Positions 1-6,796 of a DNA stretch of 9,079 nucleotides are shown piece after piece. Source of the stretch: an uncultured Mucispirillum sp. (GTDB lineage Bacteria; Chrysiogenota; Deferribacteres; Deferribacterales; Mucispirillaceae); the NCBI GenBank assembly GCA_945947845.1, contig CAMEZN010000046.1:1-9079 (forward strand), written 5' to 3'. Under the pieces are notes generated by a model, which was given only the letters and a program-made list of their open reading frames with translations, made no database searches and was not told the origin of the DNA. Position 1 is the first letter of the stretch. The number at the start of each line of letters is the position of its first letter. Position numbers and translations under genes: made by a program.

Positions 1-1925
1 AGCCCTGTTAAAATTTTCCTTGCTGTTGCAGGGTCTATAACAATTTCTTTACCTTCATCAGAAGGGTGCATGCTTTTTATAACAAGCTGTTCAATAGGCT
101 GCGGAAGTGCAAATACATAAAGTTTGCCATCTTGTGCTAAAAGACTTTCTGTAATCTGCTTACGAAGTGCAAAACGAACTTTTTCCGTTAAATATTCAAT
201 ATCTTTATTCATTGTGCCGTAAGTTGCAAGTGCTTCTAATATAGTTTGTAAATTTCTAATTGAAACTCGTTCTTTTAAAAGATTTTGCAGCACTCTGTTT
301 AATGTGCTTAAATCTAATATACCCGGCACAACATCTTCTACTATTTTTGGGTGTTTTTCTTTTAATTTATCAAGCAGGTCTTGTGTTTCCTGCCTGCCTA
401 AAAGCTCAGCAGAATTTTTCTTGATAACTTCTGTTAAATGGGTTGCAATAATAGTAGCAGGGTCAACAATAGTATAGCCTGATATTTCTGCTTTTTCTTT
501 TTCTACTTCATCAACCCATTTTGCAGGCAGTCCGAAAGCTGGTTCTTTTGTCGGAATACCATTAATATCGTCCATTGGACCTGCTGGGTTCATAGCCATA
601 TATCTATCTGGCATAACATTGCCTTTTGCTGTCCGCACTCCACGAAGAAGAACTACATATTCATCTGAATCAAGCTGTAAATTATCTCTTATCCTGACAG
701 GTGGCACAATAAAACCCATTTCTAGTGCTATCTGCCTTCTAATTGATTTTATCCTGTTTAAAAGAGTGCCGCCTTGAGCTGCATCTACAAGTGGAATTAT
801 TCCAAAACCAATTTCCAGCTCCATTGTATCCATTTCAAGAAGTTCTTTAACTTCTTCTTCCTCTGGTGCTGGTGGTTTTTCCTCTTCATTTTCACCATTT
901 TCTTCATCATCAGCAGTATCACCTTTTTTCTCTTTGCGAAGCATAAGGTAACCCACTCCAACAGCTACTAAACCAAGAAAAATAAATGCAAGCTTTGGCA
1001 TACCCGGAATAATAGCAAAGAAAAGAAGAATACCACCTGTAATAAAAAGCACTTTCGCTTGTGGGAATAACTGTTTTGTAAGCTGTTTTGCCAGTGAACC
1101 AGAATCATTGCCGGCCCTTGTTACAATTATACCTGCTGATGTAGATATAATAAGTGCTGGAATCTGACCTACAAGACCATCACCAATAGTTAATATTGTA
1201 AAAACTTTTGCTGCCTCTGCAATAGGCATACCGTATTGAAAAGCACCAATCGCAAGACCGCCAATAATATTTATGGCTGTAATAATAAGCCCAGCTACTG
1301 CATCACCACGAACAAACTTAGAAGCACCGTCCATACTTCCATAAAAATCTGCTTCCCTTCTAACATCTTCACGGCGTTTGCGAGCTTCATCTTCGTTGAT
1401 AATACCTGCATTCAAATCAGCATCAATTGCCATTTGCTTACCCGGCATAGCATCTAATGTAAAACGAGCAGCAACCTCTGCAACCCTTCCAGAACCTTTT
1501 GTAATAACCATAAAGTTTATTAATACAAGTATGATAAACACTATTATACCAACAACATAATTACCACCTACCACAAATTGACCAAATGCACGGATAATTT
1601 CACCAGCTGCATCTGGCCCTTCATGACCATGCAGTAATATTGTTCTTGTTGTAGATACATTTAATGAAAGCCTAAATAGTGTTGTTAACAGTAACACAAA
1701 TGGAAATGATGAAAAATCAAGCGGTCTTTCCGCATATAGTGATACAAGTAAAATAATTATACTTAAAGATATGCTGACAGTTAGAAAAAAATCTAATATA
1801 ATAGATGGTATAGGTATAATCATTATAACAAGTATAAACATTACACCTAATGCCAAAGCAATATCTGTCTGCTTTGTAATTTTTTTCATAATAGATGCTG
1901 CTGTTACTTTTGTATCTGCTGCCAT
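1..1925 (-). CDS. flhA: Flagellar biosynthesis protein FlhA (export gate), 3' end outside window
   Basis: FlhA is the integral membrane subunit of the flagellar type III export gate; it uses proton flow and docks chaperone-substrate complexes through its large cytoplasmic domain. The frame is open from the ATG at 1925 to the window edge, giving 641 codons; family members are about 690-700 aa, so only the extreme C terminus is missing. The N-terminal half is a multi-span membrane domain (about residues 20-330). It carries the family signature around residues 82-103 (TLFRLSLNVSTTR) and the conserved cytoplasmic loop at about 142-208, with KGSGRVAEVAARFTLDAMPG and ADFYGSMDGASKFVRGDA. It also has GDGLVGQIPALIIS near 248-261. 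A very acidic linker (about 334-362) leads to the soluble domain, which includes KERVSIRNLQTILEALA. An AAGGA ribosome binding site lies 5 nt upstream. The gene follows the terminator of the chemoreceptor upstream, so it probably starts its own transcript. No frame break was found. Confidence 0.97.
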   Translation of the reverse strand, partial: MAADTKVTAASIMKKITKQTDIALALGVMFILVIMIIPIPSIILDFFLTVSISLSIIILLVSLYAERPLDFSSFPFVLLLTTLFRLSLNVSTTRTILLHGHEGPDAAGEIIRAFGQFVVGGNYVVGIIVFIILVLINFMVITKGSGRVAEVAARFTLDAMPGKQMAIDADLNAGIINEDEARKRREDVRREADFYGSMDGASKFVRGDAVAGLIITAINIIGGLAIGAFQYGMPIAEAAKVFTILTIGDGLVGQIPALIISTSAGIIVTRAGNDSGSLAKQLTKQLFPQAKVLFITGGILLFFAIIPGMPKLAFIFLGLVAVGVGYLMLRKEKKGDTADDEENGENEEEKPPAPEEEEVKELLEMDTMELEIGFGIIPLVDAAQGGTLLNRIKSIRRQIALEMGFIVPPVRIRDNLQLDSDEYVVLLRGVRTAKGNVMPDRYMAMNPAGPMDDINGIPTKEPAFGLPAKWVDEVEKEKAEISGYTIVDPATIIATHLTEVIKKNSAELLGRQETQDLLDKLKEKHPKIVEDVVPGILDLSTLNRVLQNLLKERVSIRNLQTILEALATYGTMNKDIEYLTEKVRFALRKQITESLLAQDGKLYVFALPQPIEQLVIKSMHPSDEGKEIVIDPATARKILTG

Positions 1926-1930
1926 ATTTA

Positions 1931-1935
1931 TCCTT
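1931..1935 (-). promoter_or_regulatory. Ribosome binding site of flhA
   Basis: AAGGA on the minus strand, 5 nt before the ATG at 1925. It fixes the flhA start, and the protein from this ATG begins with the usual short polar stretch before the first membrane span. Confidence 0.7.
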
Positions 1936-1973
1936 AAAAATTATCACTATTATATTTATATACTATACAGCTT

Positions 1974-1979
1974 ATTATA
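1974..1979 (-). promoter_or_regulatory. Possible -10 element for flhA
   Basis: A perfect TATAAT lies on the minus strand 48 nt upstream of the flhA ATG, in the gap after the preceding gene's terminator. No convincing TTGACA-like -35 is found 16-18 nt upstream. The region is so AT-rich that a chance match is quite possible. It is listed only because flhA needs a promoter between 1926 and 2084. Confidence 0.25.
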
Positions 1980-2077
1980 GCCATACTTTTTTATATTATA
2001 TAAAAAATATATTATTTTTTCCATAGAAAATTAATTGAGATATGTATTATTTCTTTTACTGCTTGATTTTTATTATT

Positions 2078-2111
2078 AAAAAAACAGCCCTGCACATGTT
2101 AAGCAGGGCTG
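2078..2111 (-). terminator. Intrinsic terminator of the dCache chemoreceptor gene
   Basis: A perfect 9-bp GC-rich stem (CAGCCCTGC, 2085-2093, with GCAGGGCTG, 2103-2111) has a 9-nt loop. On the minus strand it is followed directly by seven T (2084-2078). It begins 15 nt after the stop codon at 2127-2129. The plus-strand side has no T run, so the terminator acts on leftward transcripts and separates the receptor from flhA. Confidence 0.92.
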
Positions 2112-2126
2112 AATAGATATTTAATA

Positions 2127-3197
2127 TTATATTTTAAACTGTTCTATTAATATTTTAAGCCGCTCTGTTCTTTGCTGTAAATGGCTTACAGTATTATTGA
2201 CTTCATTTACTGCGGCATTACTTTCTTCTATACCTGCTGCTACTACCTGAGCATTATCAACAACAGATTGAATTGTTACATACTGGTCAGAAACTGATTG
2301 TGATATTGGCTTCATATCTGAATAAAGATTTGTAACATCTTCAACTGCTCGTTTAATTTCTCCTGTTACACTTTGAATATTGCCTGCACCTTCCTGAACA
2401 CTTTCAACTGATTTTTCCATTGCATTAGAAGCATTTTCAGAATCTTTTGATAATTCATTTATAATAGATTCCACTTCACCTATTGCATGCTGAGTTCTCT
2501 CTGCAAGTTTTCTTACTTCATCAGCAACAACAGCAAAACCTCTGCCTGCTTCTCCTGCTCTTGCTGCTTCAATTGCTGCATTTAATGCAAGAAGGTTTGT
2601 CTGGTTTGCTATATCATTAATAACATTTAATATGTTGCCTATCTGAGCAGAACTTTCTGATAAATGGCGGATAGTTTCAGATAAGGAAATAGTATCTCTT
2701 TCTATATCTTCCATATCGCTGCTTACTTTATCTAAATTTTCTGCTTCTTTTCTTGTGTTATCAGCTGTTGTTTCTAAAAACTGCATGTTTGTTTCAAGAG
2801 CATCACTTGTATTTTTAGAAATGTTACTTACCTGACCCATGCCTTCAACCATTTCTGATACTTGATGAGCCTGTGAATCAAATGTAGTAGATAATTCTTC
2901 CATTGTTGCTGCAAGCTGATTATTTGCTGATGCAACTTCTTCAACAGAATCGCGGACTTCTTTTATTACACTTTCCATAGACTCTATGAATACATTGACT
3001 CCTTTTGCAATCTGCCCCAACTCGTCATCTGTTTTGGAAGGTATTCTAATAGTTAAATCCTTGCTGGCTGCTGCATTTGTAATTTGTTTTTGAAAAACTG
3101 TTAATGTATTTAATGATTTTCTTAATACAAAAAGCAGAACCACAAGAGATATAATTAATAGTATCAAACCAAAAAGAGTGCTTTGCAGTGCTACCAT
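2127..3197 (-). CDS. C-terminal fragment of the chemoreceptor: TM2, HAMP, MCP signalling domain (356 aa)
   Basis: This is the open frame from the first ATG after the premature stop, which falls at residue 286 of the full receptor, at the edge of the second membrane span. It holds that span (about 5-27), a HAMP linker (about 27-80) and the CheA/CheW-binding coiled-coil hairpin. The hairpin tip is highly conserved (about 195-233; key stretch [19 protein letters not shown]). It ends in [10 protein letters not shown] and has no NWETF-type CheR tether. No good ribosome binding site precedes the ATG, so it is probably not a natural start; it marks the downstream half of a broken gene. If it were made, it would be a receptor without a sensor, with unregulated or no kinase control. 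Confidence 0.6.
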   Translation of the reverse strand: MVALQSTLFGLILLIISLVVLLFVLRKSLNTLTVFQKQITNAAASKDLTIRIPSKTDDELGQIAKGVNVFIESMESVIKEVRDSVEEVASANNQLAATMEELSTTFDSQAHQVSEMVEGMGQVSNISKNTSDALETNMQFLETTADNTRKEAENLDKVSSDMEDIERDTISLSETIRHLSESSAQIGNILNVINDIANQTNLLALNAAIEAARAGEAGRGFAVVADEVRKLAERTQHAIGEVESIINELSKDSENASNAMEKSVESVQEGAGNIQSVTGEIKRAVEDVTNLYSDMKPISQSVSDQYVTIQSVVDNAQVVAAGIEESNAAVNEVNNTVSHLQQRTERLKILIEQFKI

Positions 3198-3409
3198 TCT
3201 AATCTGCTTAACAACAAGATTACCACTTATACCATATAAAATATATAAATCATAACCGGGGATTTTATATACTGCTCCAATGCGGTCTTCACCAGCACGA
3301 CTTACATATTCTATAAATTCTTTTGATGATATATTTCCACTTATTACACCTTTTATAAAGTTACCTAAATCTGCTGAAAAAATACTATCTGCATTATTAA
3401 GTAAAACAC

Positions 3410-3421
3410 CACTTTAAAGTG
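3410..3421. repeat. 12-bp perfect palindrome at the premature stop codon
   Basis: CACTTTAAAGTG is fully self-complementary and contains the premature TAA (minus strand, 3416-3414) at its centre. It may be chance in AT-rich DNA. It is noted because the stop-creating bases are the ones that complete the symmetry. Confidence 0.6.
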
Positions 3422-4052
3422 CTGATATAATTCTAGTATCATTTTCCATTAAATAAAATTTGCCATCAACAACTTCATTTGCCATCTTTTTATATAAAGA
3501 TTCAAAATCAAGATATATATCAAAAGTAAGAATACCTTTTACTCCATTTGCTGAATTTAATGGGTGGCTTATTGTGATACATGGAATATCTGGACGAACT
3601 TGGTCTTTATAGGCTTTTGATATATAGACTCCATTATATTTTACACCATCTTTATACCAGTCTCTTTTTCTATGGTCATAGTCTGCACTAAGTCCTAAGT
3701 TATTTACACTATAAAATGTGCCATCATCAAATGCTGCCATAATGTTTGATACACCAAGTGTATTTTTAGTTTCTTCAAAAGCAAGTTTATATGTTTCAAC
3801 TAATTCTTTTGGATTTTCACCTGTCATTGATTTTGCCAGCATGGTTATACCTCTTGTATATCTGTCAAAATCTTTTCCGATAATAGTTGCAATATTATCT
3901 GTTACTCTGTTTTGTATATTTTTATAAAGAGTTAAAGAATTTGAGTGCATACTGAAATAATTAAATAAAATTAATACTAAAACTGTAATAATTAATGCAG
4001 CAGCAGATACAATTAATAGTTTAGCTTTTAATGATAAATTTAGGTTATTCAT
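3414..4052 (-). CDS. N-terminal fragment of the dCache chemoreceptor (212 aa)
   Basis: This is the translatable upstream part of the interrupted receptor. It starts at the ATG at 4052 behind a GGGGAG ribosome binding site and ends at the premature TAA (3416-3414). It contains a short basic N terminus, one membrane span (about 11-33) and most of the membrane-distal Cache subdomain, including the amino-acid motif residues Y125, R130, W132, Y133 and D178. It stops inside the sensor at IISAL, before the membrane-proximal Cache part. Alone it would be a single-span periplasmic domain with no way to reach CheA, so it is probably non-functional and possibly unstable. The leader is intact, so it may still be translated. 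Confidence 0.6.
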   Translation of the reverse strand: MNNLNLSLKAKLLIVSAAALIITVLVLILFNYFSMHSNSLTLYKNIQNRVTDNIATIIGKDFDRYTRGITMLAKSMTGENPKELVETYKLAFEETKNTLGVSNIMAAFDDGTFYSVNNLGLSADYDHRKRDWYKDGVKYNGVYISKAYKDQVRPDIPCITISHPLNSANGVKGILTFDIYLDFESLYKKMANEVVDGKFYLMENDTRIISAL

Positions 4053-4057
4053 ATATT

Positions 4058-4063
4058 CTCCCC
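4058..4063 (-). promoter_or_regulatory. Ribosome binding site of the dCache chemoreceptor
   Basis: GGGGAG on the minus strand, 5 nt before the ATG at 4052. It confirms that start and shows that the translation signal of the interrupted gene is still intact. Confidence 0.7.
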
Positions 4064-4152
4064 TATGAAAAATATACTATAAATATACAAAAAAATTTTT
4101 ACAGCTATTTCAGGCATACTTTTTCTATATACTTATATTTGCTTATTTTTGC

Positions 4153-4181
4153 TATATAAACCATTAATTTGATAATGTCAA
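4153..4181 (-). promoter_or_regulatory. Sigma-70-type promoter of the dCache chemoreceptor
   Basis: On the minus strand a perfect TTGACA (4181-4176) is separated by exactly 17 nt from TATATA (4158-4153). This would start transcription near 4146 and leave a leader of roughly 93 nt before the ATG at 4052. The perfect -35 and ideal spacing make it the best promoter match seen in the window. No sigma-28 (flagellar class) motif was recognised here. Confidence 0.65.
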
Positions 4182-4251
4182 TTGAAATACTTATTTTTGA
4201 TTATTTATATAAAAATTTATTATGACTATTATTATTTATGTTAGATAGAGC

Positions 4252-4292
4252 AGTTGCTCCAGTGTTATTTCACTGGAGCAGCTTTTATTTTT
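4252..4292 (+). terminator. Hairpin with T tail on the plus strand, overlapping the 3' end of the hemerythrin receptor
   Basis: The stem 4252-4264 pairs with 4271-4283 (core GCTCCAGTG with CACTGGAGC) around a 6-nt loop that includes the receptor's stop codon. On the plus strand all 13 positions pair, with one U-G wobble, and TTTATTTTT follows. On the minus strand, the coding direction, the wobble becomes an A-C mismatch and no T run follows the stem. It therefore looks like an intrinsic terminator for rightward (antisense) transcripts. It may also serve as a 3'-end hairpin for the leftward mRNA. Confidence 0.55.
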
Positions 4293-5818
4293 GCAAGATA
4301 ATTACCTAATACCATATCTGTTTTAAGAATATGGGCAATAAGCCATTTTTTCAGAAACTCTAATATATTTACTATTAAAACTTCTTCACCTTTTTCTAGT
4401 TTATTATATATTTGCTTAACTTCTTCTAATATATCATCATGCTGTGCTTTATGACCTGCATATTCCTGAAAACCATATTTTTCCATCATTTTATTTTCAA
4501 AATTAAAGTGCCATACAGTATAATCTGCTAAATCTTTAATTACTGATTTAATTTCCTGACTATCTGCATTATTCATAAAGGCATAGTATATTTGGTTAAG
4601 TAAATCTATCCATTTTTTATGCTGGTTATCCATTGGTTCATAATTTACTGATAAAGAAGATGAAAATGTTAAATATTTGTTGCTAGTGTTATTTTTTTCT
4701 GCATATTCTTTTGTAATTTTTTTAAGCTCTTCTGCTATATCTTCTAAATTTTCACCTAATTTTCTACTTTCACATGTAATAGATATAGCATTTTTATTTT
4801 CATTGAATATACCTTCAATTGAATTATTTATATCAAAAATACTTTCATGCTGGTTATGAATGGAAGCAACAATATTTTGTGTTATATCTATCATTTTATT
4901 TGTTTCATTTTTTATTTTATTAACTATCTCATTTGTTTCTTCTGTTAGTGTGATAGCTTCTTTTACCTGCTGAGCATTTGTATTAATTTGAGTTGAAATA
5001 TTACCTGTCTGCTCATAAAGTTTATTAATTACTTTTTCTATTTCTGCTGTAAAACTAGTTGTCTTTTCTGCTAATTTCCTTACTTCATCTGCAACTACTG
5101 CAAATCCTCTGCCTGCTTCTCCTGCTCTTGCAGCTTCAATTGCTGCATTAAGTGCTAAAAGGTTAGTTTGGTCTGCTATATCTTCAATACCTTTTATGCT
5201 GTTTTTTATATCATTAGAATATTCTATAAATTCACACATTGTAACAACAATAGAATCAACTGTTTCATCAATAATATGCATTTTAGAAGTATTAGATGAC
5301 ATTGCAACACTGCATTTATCTGATTCTTCTAAACATATTGCTGCGGTTTTAGCAGAGTTTTCACACATTTCATTAACCTGTTCTGCTTCTGTTTTTAGAA
5401 CATTTACCATATTAGATACATTTGATAATTTCTCATCTACTGTCTGCATATTATTATTTAATGACTGATGAACATTTGTCATGTCTTGTGCAATAGAAGA
5501 TATATAAATATGGGCACTATTAAAATTATAGTAAATACCATTAATTTTTTCATTCTGCTGATTTAATGCATTTGTTATTTCCCTTGTTAACTTACATTTA
5601 TCATCAATACAAGGGTATGTGCCAGTTGATATATTATTTATATAATTTAAGATATTCTTTTCATGTTTTCTATACGATAATTTTAACAAATAATTTTGAA
5701 TAAGAGAAAATAAAGCAATTACTAATGAAGCTATAAAAGCTTTAACCCCCAAGAAAATAAATACTAATACTAATGTTGCAGCAATAATTAAATAATACAA
5801 TTTTGTTATACTGCTCAT
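4265..5818 (-). CDS. Methyl-accepting chemotaxis protein with C-terminal bacteriohemerythrin domain (517 aa)
   Basis: This is a chemoreceptor that probably signals oxygen or redox state to CheA. Two closely spaced hydrophobic segments (about 6-24 and 27-46) anchor it with almost no periplasmic loop. A linker of uncertain HAMP-like character (about 47-90) leads to the signalling coiled coil (about 90-375), with its tip at 212-250 ([19 protein letters not shown], then [14 protein letters not shown]). Residues 388-508 form a hemerythrin domain with all seven diiron ligands in the expected spacing: H400, H437, E441, H456, H460, H496 and D501. In this family the diiron site binds O2 reversibly, as in Desulfovibrio DcrH. 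Seven cytoplasmic cysteines (70, 75, 152, 162, 169, 195, 349) are unusual for an MCP. The start at 5818 is chosen over the upstream in-frame ATG at 5857 because GGGGAGGGA lies just before it, and the 13 extra residues would fall in the preceding terminator. It is transcribed ahead of the broken dCache receptor. Confidence 0.93.
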   Translation of the reverse strand: MSSITKLYYLIIAATLVLVFIFLGVKAFIASLVIALFSLIQNYLLKLSYRKHEKNILNYINNISTGTYPCIDDKCKLTREITNALNQQNEKINGIYYNFNSAHIYISSIAQDMTNVHQSLNNNMQTVDEKLSNVSNMVNVLKTEAEQVNEMCENSAKTAAICLEESDKCSVAMSSNTSKMHIIDETVDSIVVTMCEFIEYSNDIKNSIKGIEDIADQTNLLALNAAIEAARAGEAGRGFAVVADEVRKLAEKTTSFTAEIEKVINKLYEQTGNISTQINTNAQQVKEAITLTEETNEIVNKIKNETNKMIDITQNIVASIHNQHESIFDINNSIEGIFNENKNAISITCESRKLGENLEDIAEELKKITKEYAEKNNTSNKYLTFSSSLSVNYEPMDNQHKKWIDLLNQIYYAFMNNADSQEIKSVIKDLADYTVWHFNFENKMMEKYGFQEYAGHKAQHDDILEEVKQIYNKLEKGEEVLIVNILEFLKKWLIAHILKTDMVLGNYLAKIKAAPVK

Positions 5819-5825
5819 ATTAAAA

Positions 5826-5834
5826 TCCCTCCCC
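5826..5834 (-). promoter_or_regulatory. Ribosome binding site that decides the start of the hemerythrin receptor
   Basis: GGGGAGGGA on the minus strand includes a perfect GGAGG core (5832-5828), 9 nt before the ATG at 5818. The alternative ATG at 5857 has no such site. No clear promoter was found between this site and the hairpin at 5857-5888, so the receptor may be expressed from a weak local promoter or by readthrough. Confidence 0.8.
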
Positions 5835-5844
5835 AAAATAAATA

Positions 5845-5888
5845 GAATATAAAACATCCAAAAGATAACTTACACTTTATCTTTTGGA
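5845..5888 (-). terminator. Intrinsic terminator after the small lipoprotein gene
   Basis: A perfect 12-bp stem (TCCAAAAGATAA, 5857-5868, with TTATCTTTTGGA, 5877-5888) has an 8-nt loop. On the minus strand it is followed by a T-rich but interrupted tail (TGTTTTATATT, 5856-5846). It starts 29 nt beyond the lipoprotein stop at 5918. The stem is AT-rich, so termination may be partial and allow some readthrough into the hemerythrin receptor. The plus side has no T run. Confidence 0.7.
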
Positions 5889-5917
5889 CATATACGAAAA
5901 GGATTAGTGTCACAATA

Positions 5918-6700
5918 TTATTCAAATATTGCAAACTCTTCATTAAAATAGCTGCTTAAAGTGCCATTATCAAAATTTGTAACCATAAGGCTGTTTTTAA
6001 TTATAGAATCAGCACGTAAACCACCTTGTGGACCTTCTACATTAAGAAGATATACATAATTACCTGAATCATTACTTAATTTGTTTAGTTTGAAGATATA
6101 AGTTTTTTGGTTATCGTTTGTTTTAAGAACAATTACAAGTTTACCATCTTCTATACCAACATAGTTAACATATGAGTTACTATTTTCAAAATTACCATAA
6201 GGGCGTTCAATAAAGTAGCTTGTTAAACCTCTATCAGTTGCTTTTGAAATTGCATCTACACCAAATTTATCAGGAAAATATGATTCTTGAATAGGGAATA
6301 TTAAATGGTGATATGCATGTTCTTTAAAGCCATTTTTATTATTTATAATGCCATCGCTATATAACTGAGTTTGGATAACTACTGAATAAACATATCTATA
6401 TACATCCCAGTGTTTTTGAATACCTATTCTTTGTGAAGTGATATCAAGAACTTGGTCGCAAGTATTAACTTTACCATTATAAATAGGTGCAGAAGTTAAT
6501 GCCTGTGTGCAGTTATCACTTAATATTGTGCTGTTAGAACCATCTTGTATGCTGAAATAATCTATTTCATATGAACCTACAAGAGTATCAGGTGCATTGA
6601 TATCTGGTGCTAATAAAGGCATAGGTGCAGCTTCTTCTTCTGCACAACCATATAAAGCAAAAAGAGATATAAGAGCTAATAAAGCAAAAAGTTTTTTCAT
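5918..6700 (-). CDS. Lipoprotein of unknown function (260 aa)
   Basis: The product is not recognised. It has a classic lipoprotein signal: MKK, a hydrophobic core (about 4-15) and the lipobox LYGC with the modified cysteine at 19. Ala at +2 would favour outer-membrane sorting under the E. coli rule. The acidic AEEEAAP start after Cys19 closely matches that of the larger lipoprotein next door (GCAEEE). The mature part is polar and probably beta-rich, with one cysteine pair (C64, C81) that could form a disulfide in the periplasm. VGSYEIDYFSI near 41-51 faintly resembles the first strand of lipocalin-like domains, but this is weak. No FMN-attachment motif or catalytic signature is seen. AAAGGAG lies 6 nt before the ATG. 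It sits 96 nt behind the larger lipoprotein and is followed by a hairpin terminator, so it is probably the last gene of an apbE-lipoprotein-lipoprotein operon. Confidence 0.85.
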   Translation of the reverse strand: MKKLFALLALISLFALYGCAEEEAAPMPLLAPDINAPDTLVGSYEIDYFSIQDGSNSTILSDNCTQALTSAPIYNGKVNTCDQVLDITSQRIGIQKHWDVYRYVYSVVIQTQLYSDGIINNKNGFKEHAYHHLIFPIQESYFPDKFGVDAISKATDRGLTSYFIERPYGNFENSNSYVNYVGIEDGKLVIVLKTNDNQKTYIFKLNKLSNDSGNYVYLLNVEGPQGGLRADSIIKNSLMVTNFDNGTLSSYFNEEFAIFE

Positions 6701-6706
6701 TTTAAA

Positions 6707-6713
6707 CTCCTTT
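6707..6713 (-). promoter_or_regulatory. Ribosome binding site of the small lipoprotein
   Basis: AAAGGAG on the minus strand, 6 nt before the ATG at 6700. It lies 7 nt downstream of the 6721-6749 RNA hairpin, close enough for that structure to affect ribosome access. Confidence 0.75.
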
Positions 6714-6720
6714 TTTTAAG

Positions 6721-6749
6721 CCTACCTACCACTTTTTATGGCAGGCAGG
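6721..6749 (-). promoter_or_regulatory. Intercistronic RNA hairpin before the small lipoprotein
   Basis: On the minus strand CCTGCCTGCC (6749-6740) pairs with GGTAGGTAGG (6730-6721) over ten continuous positions, including two G-U wobbles, around a 9-nt loop. On the plus strand the two wobbles become A-C mismatches, so the structure is good only in the sense mRNA. No T run follows, so it is not a terminator. Candidate roles are mRNA stabilisation or processing between the two lipoprotein genes, or control of the adjacent ribosome binding site. Confidence 0.6.
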
Positions 6750-6762
6750 ATTTATTACTACA

Positions 6763-6793
6763 ACTACTAATATGAAAAAAGTATTTTAGTAGT
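6763..6793. repeat. Inverted repeat just after the large lipoprotein stop
   Basis: ACTACTAA (6763-6770) pairs with TTAGTAGT (6786-6793), an 8-bp stem over a 15-nt loop that can extend weakly inward. It lies immediately after the stop codon at 6797. On the minus strand it is followed by TGTAGTAATAA rather than a T run, so it would be at most a weak terminator. It may act with the next hairpin to protect the 3' end of the upstream message. Confidence 0.45.
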
Positions 6794-6796
6794 GGT

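Larger units (their letters stand above)
2127..4052 (-). pseudogene. dCache methyl-accepting chemotaxis protein, split by an in-frame TAA
   Basis: Read through, this is a normal 641-codon chemoreceptor: membrane span (about 11-33), periplasmic double Cache sensor (about 35-280), second span (about 290-312), HAMP (about 312-365) and signalling coiled coil with its tip near 485-515. One TAA at codon 213 (3416-3414) interrupts the frame. The next 72 codons (3413-3198) are open in the same frame and encode the second Cache subdomain up to the second span. No indel is needed, and the phase from 4052 to 3197 is exact. The sensor carries Y125-x4-R130-x-W132-Y133 and D178, the pattern known for amino-acid-binding dCache domains, so the intact protein probably sensed amino acids. 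Promoter, ribosome binding site and terminator are all present. A sequencing error or a strain-specific nonsense mutation are the main explanations. The stop is TAA, so selenocysteine or pyrrolysine recoding is not expected. Confidence 0.85.

Noticed and set aside
774..1980. Small plus-strand open frames and a short minus-strand frame across 774-1980.
   Set aside because: They overlap the flhA frame, are low-complexity shadows of it, and have no ribosome binding sites or recognisable domains.
1968..1985. Sigma-54-like GG...GC element upstream of flhA.
   Set aside because: The GG and GC pairs are 9 nt apart instead of the required 10, and the flanking consensus bases are missing.
2127..2160. 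CheR/CheB-binding pentapeptide at the receptor C terminus.
   Set aside because: The protein ends in LIEQFKI, with no NWETF-like sequence or flexible tail.
3414..3416. Recoding of the in-frame stop as selenocysteine or pyrrolysine, or a reassigned genetic code.
   Set aside because: The codon is TAA, not TGA or TAG, and TAA is the true end of every other gene whose 3' end is visible, so it is read as stop here.
5819..5857. Longer start of the hemerythrin receptor at the ATG at 5857.
   Set aside because: The extra 13 codons lie across the strong ribosome binding site at 5826-5834 and reach into the upstream terminator stem; no ribosome binding site precedes 5857.
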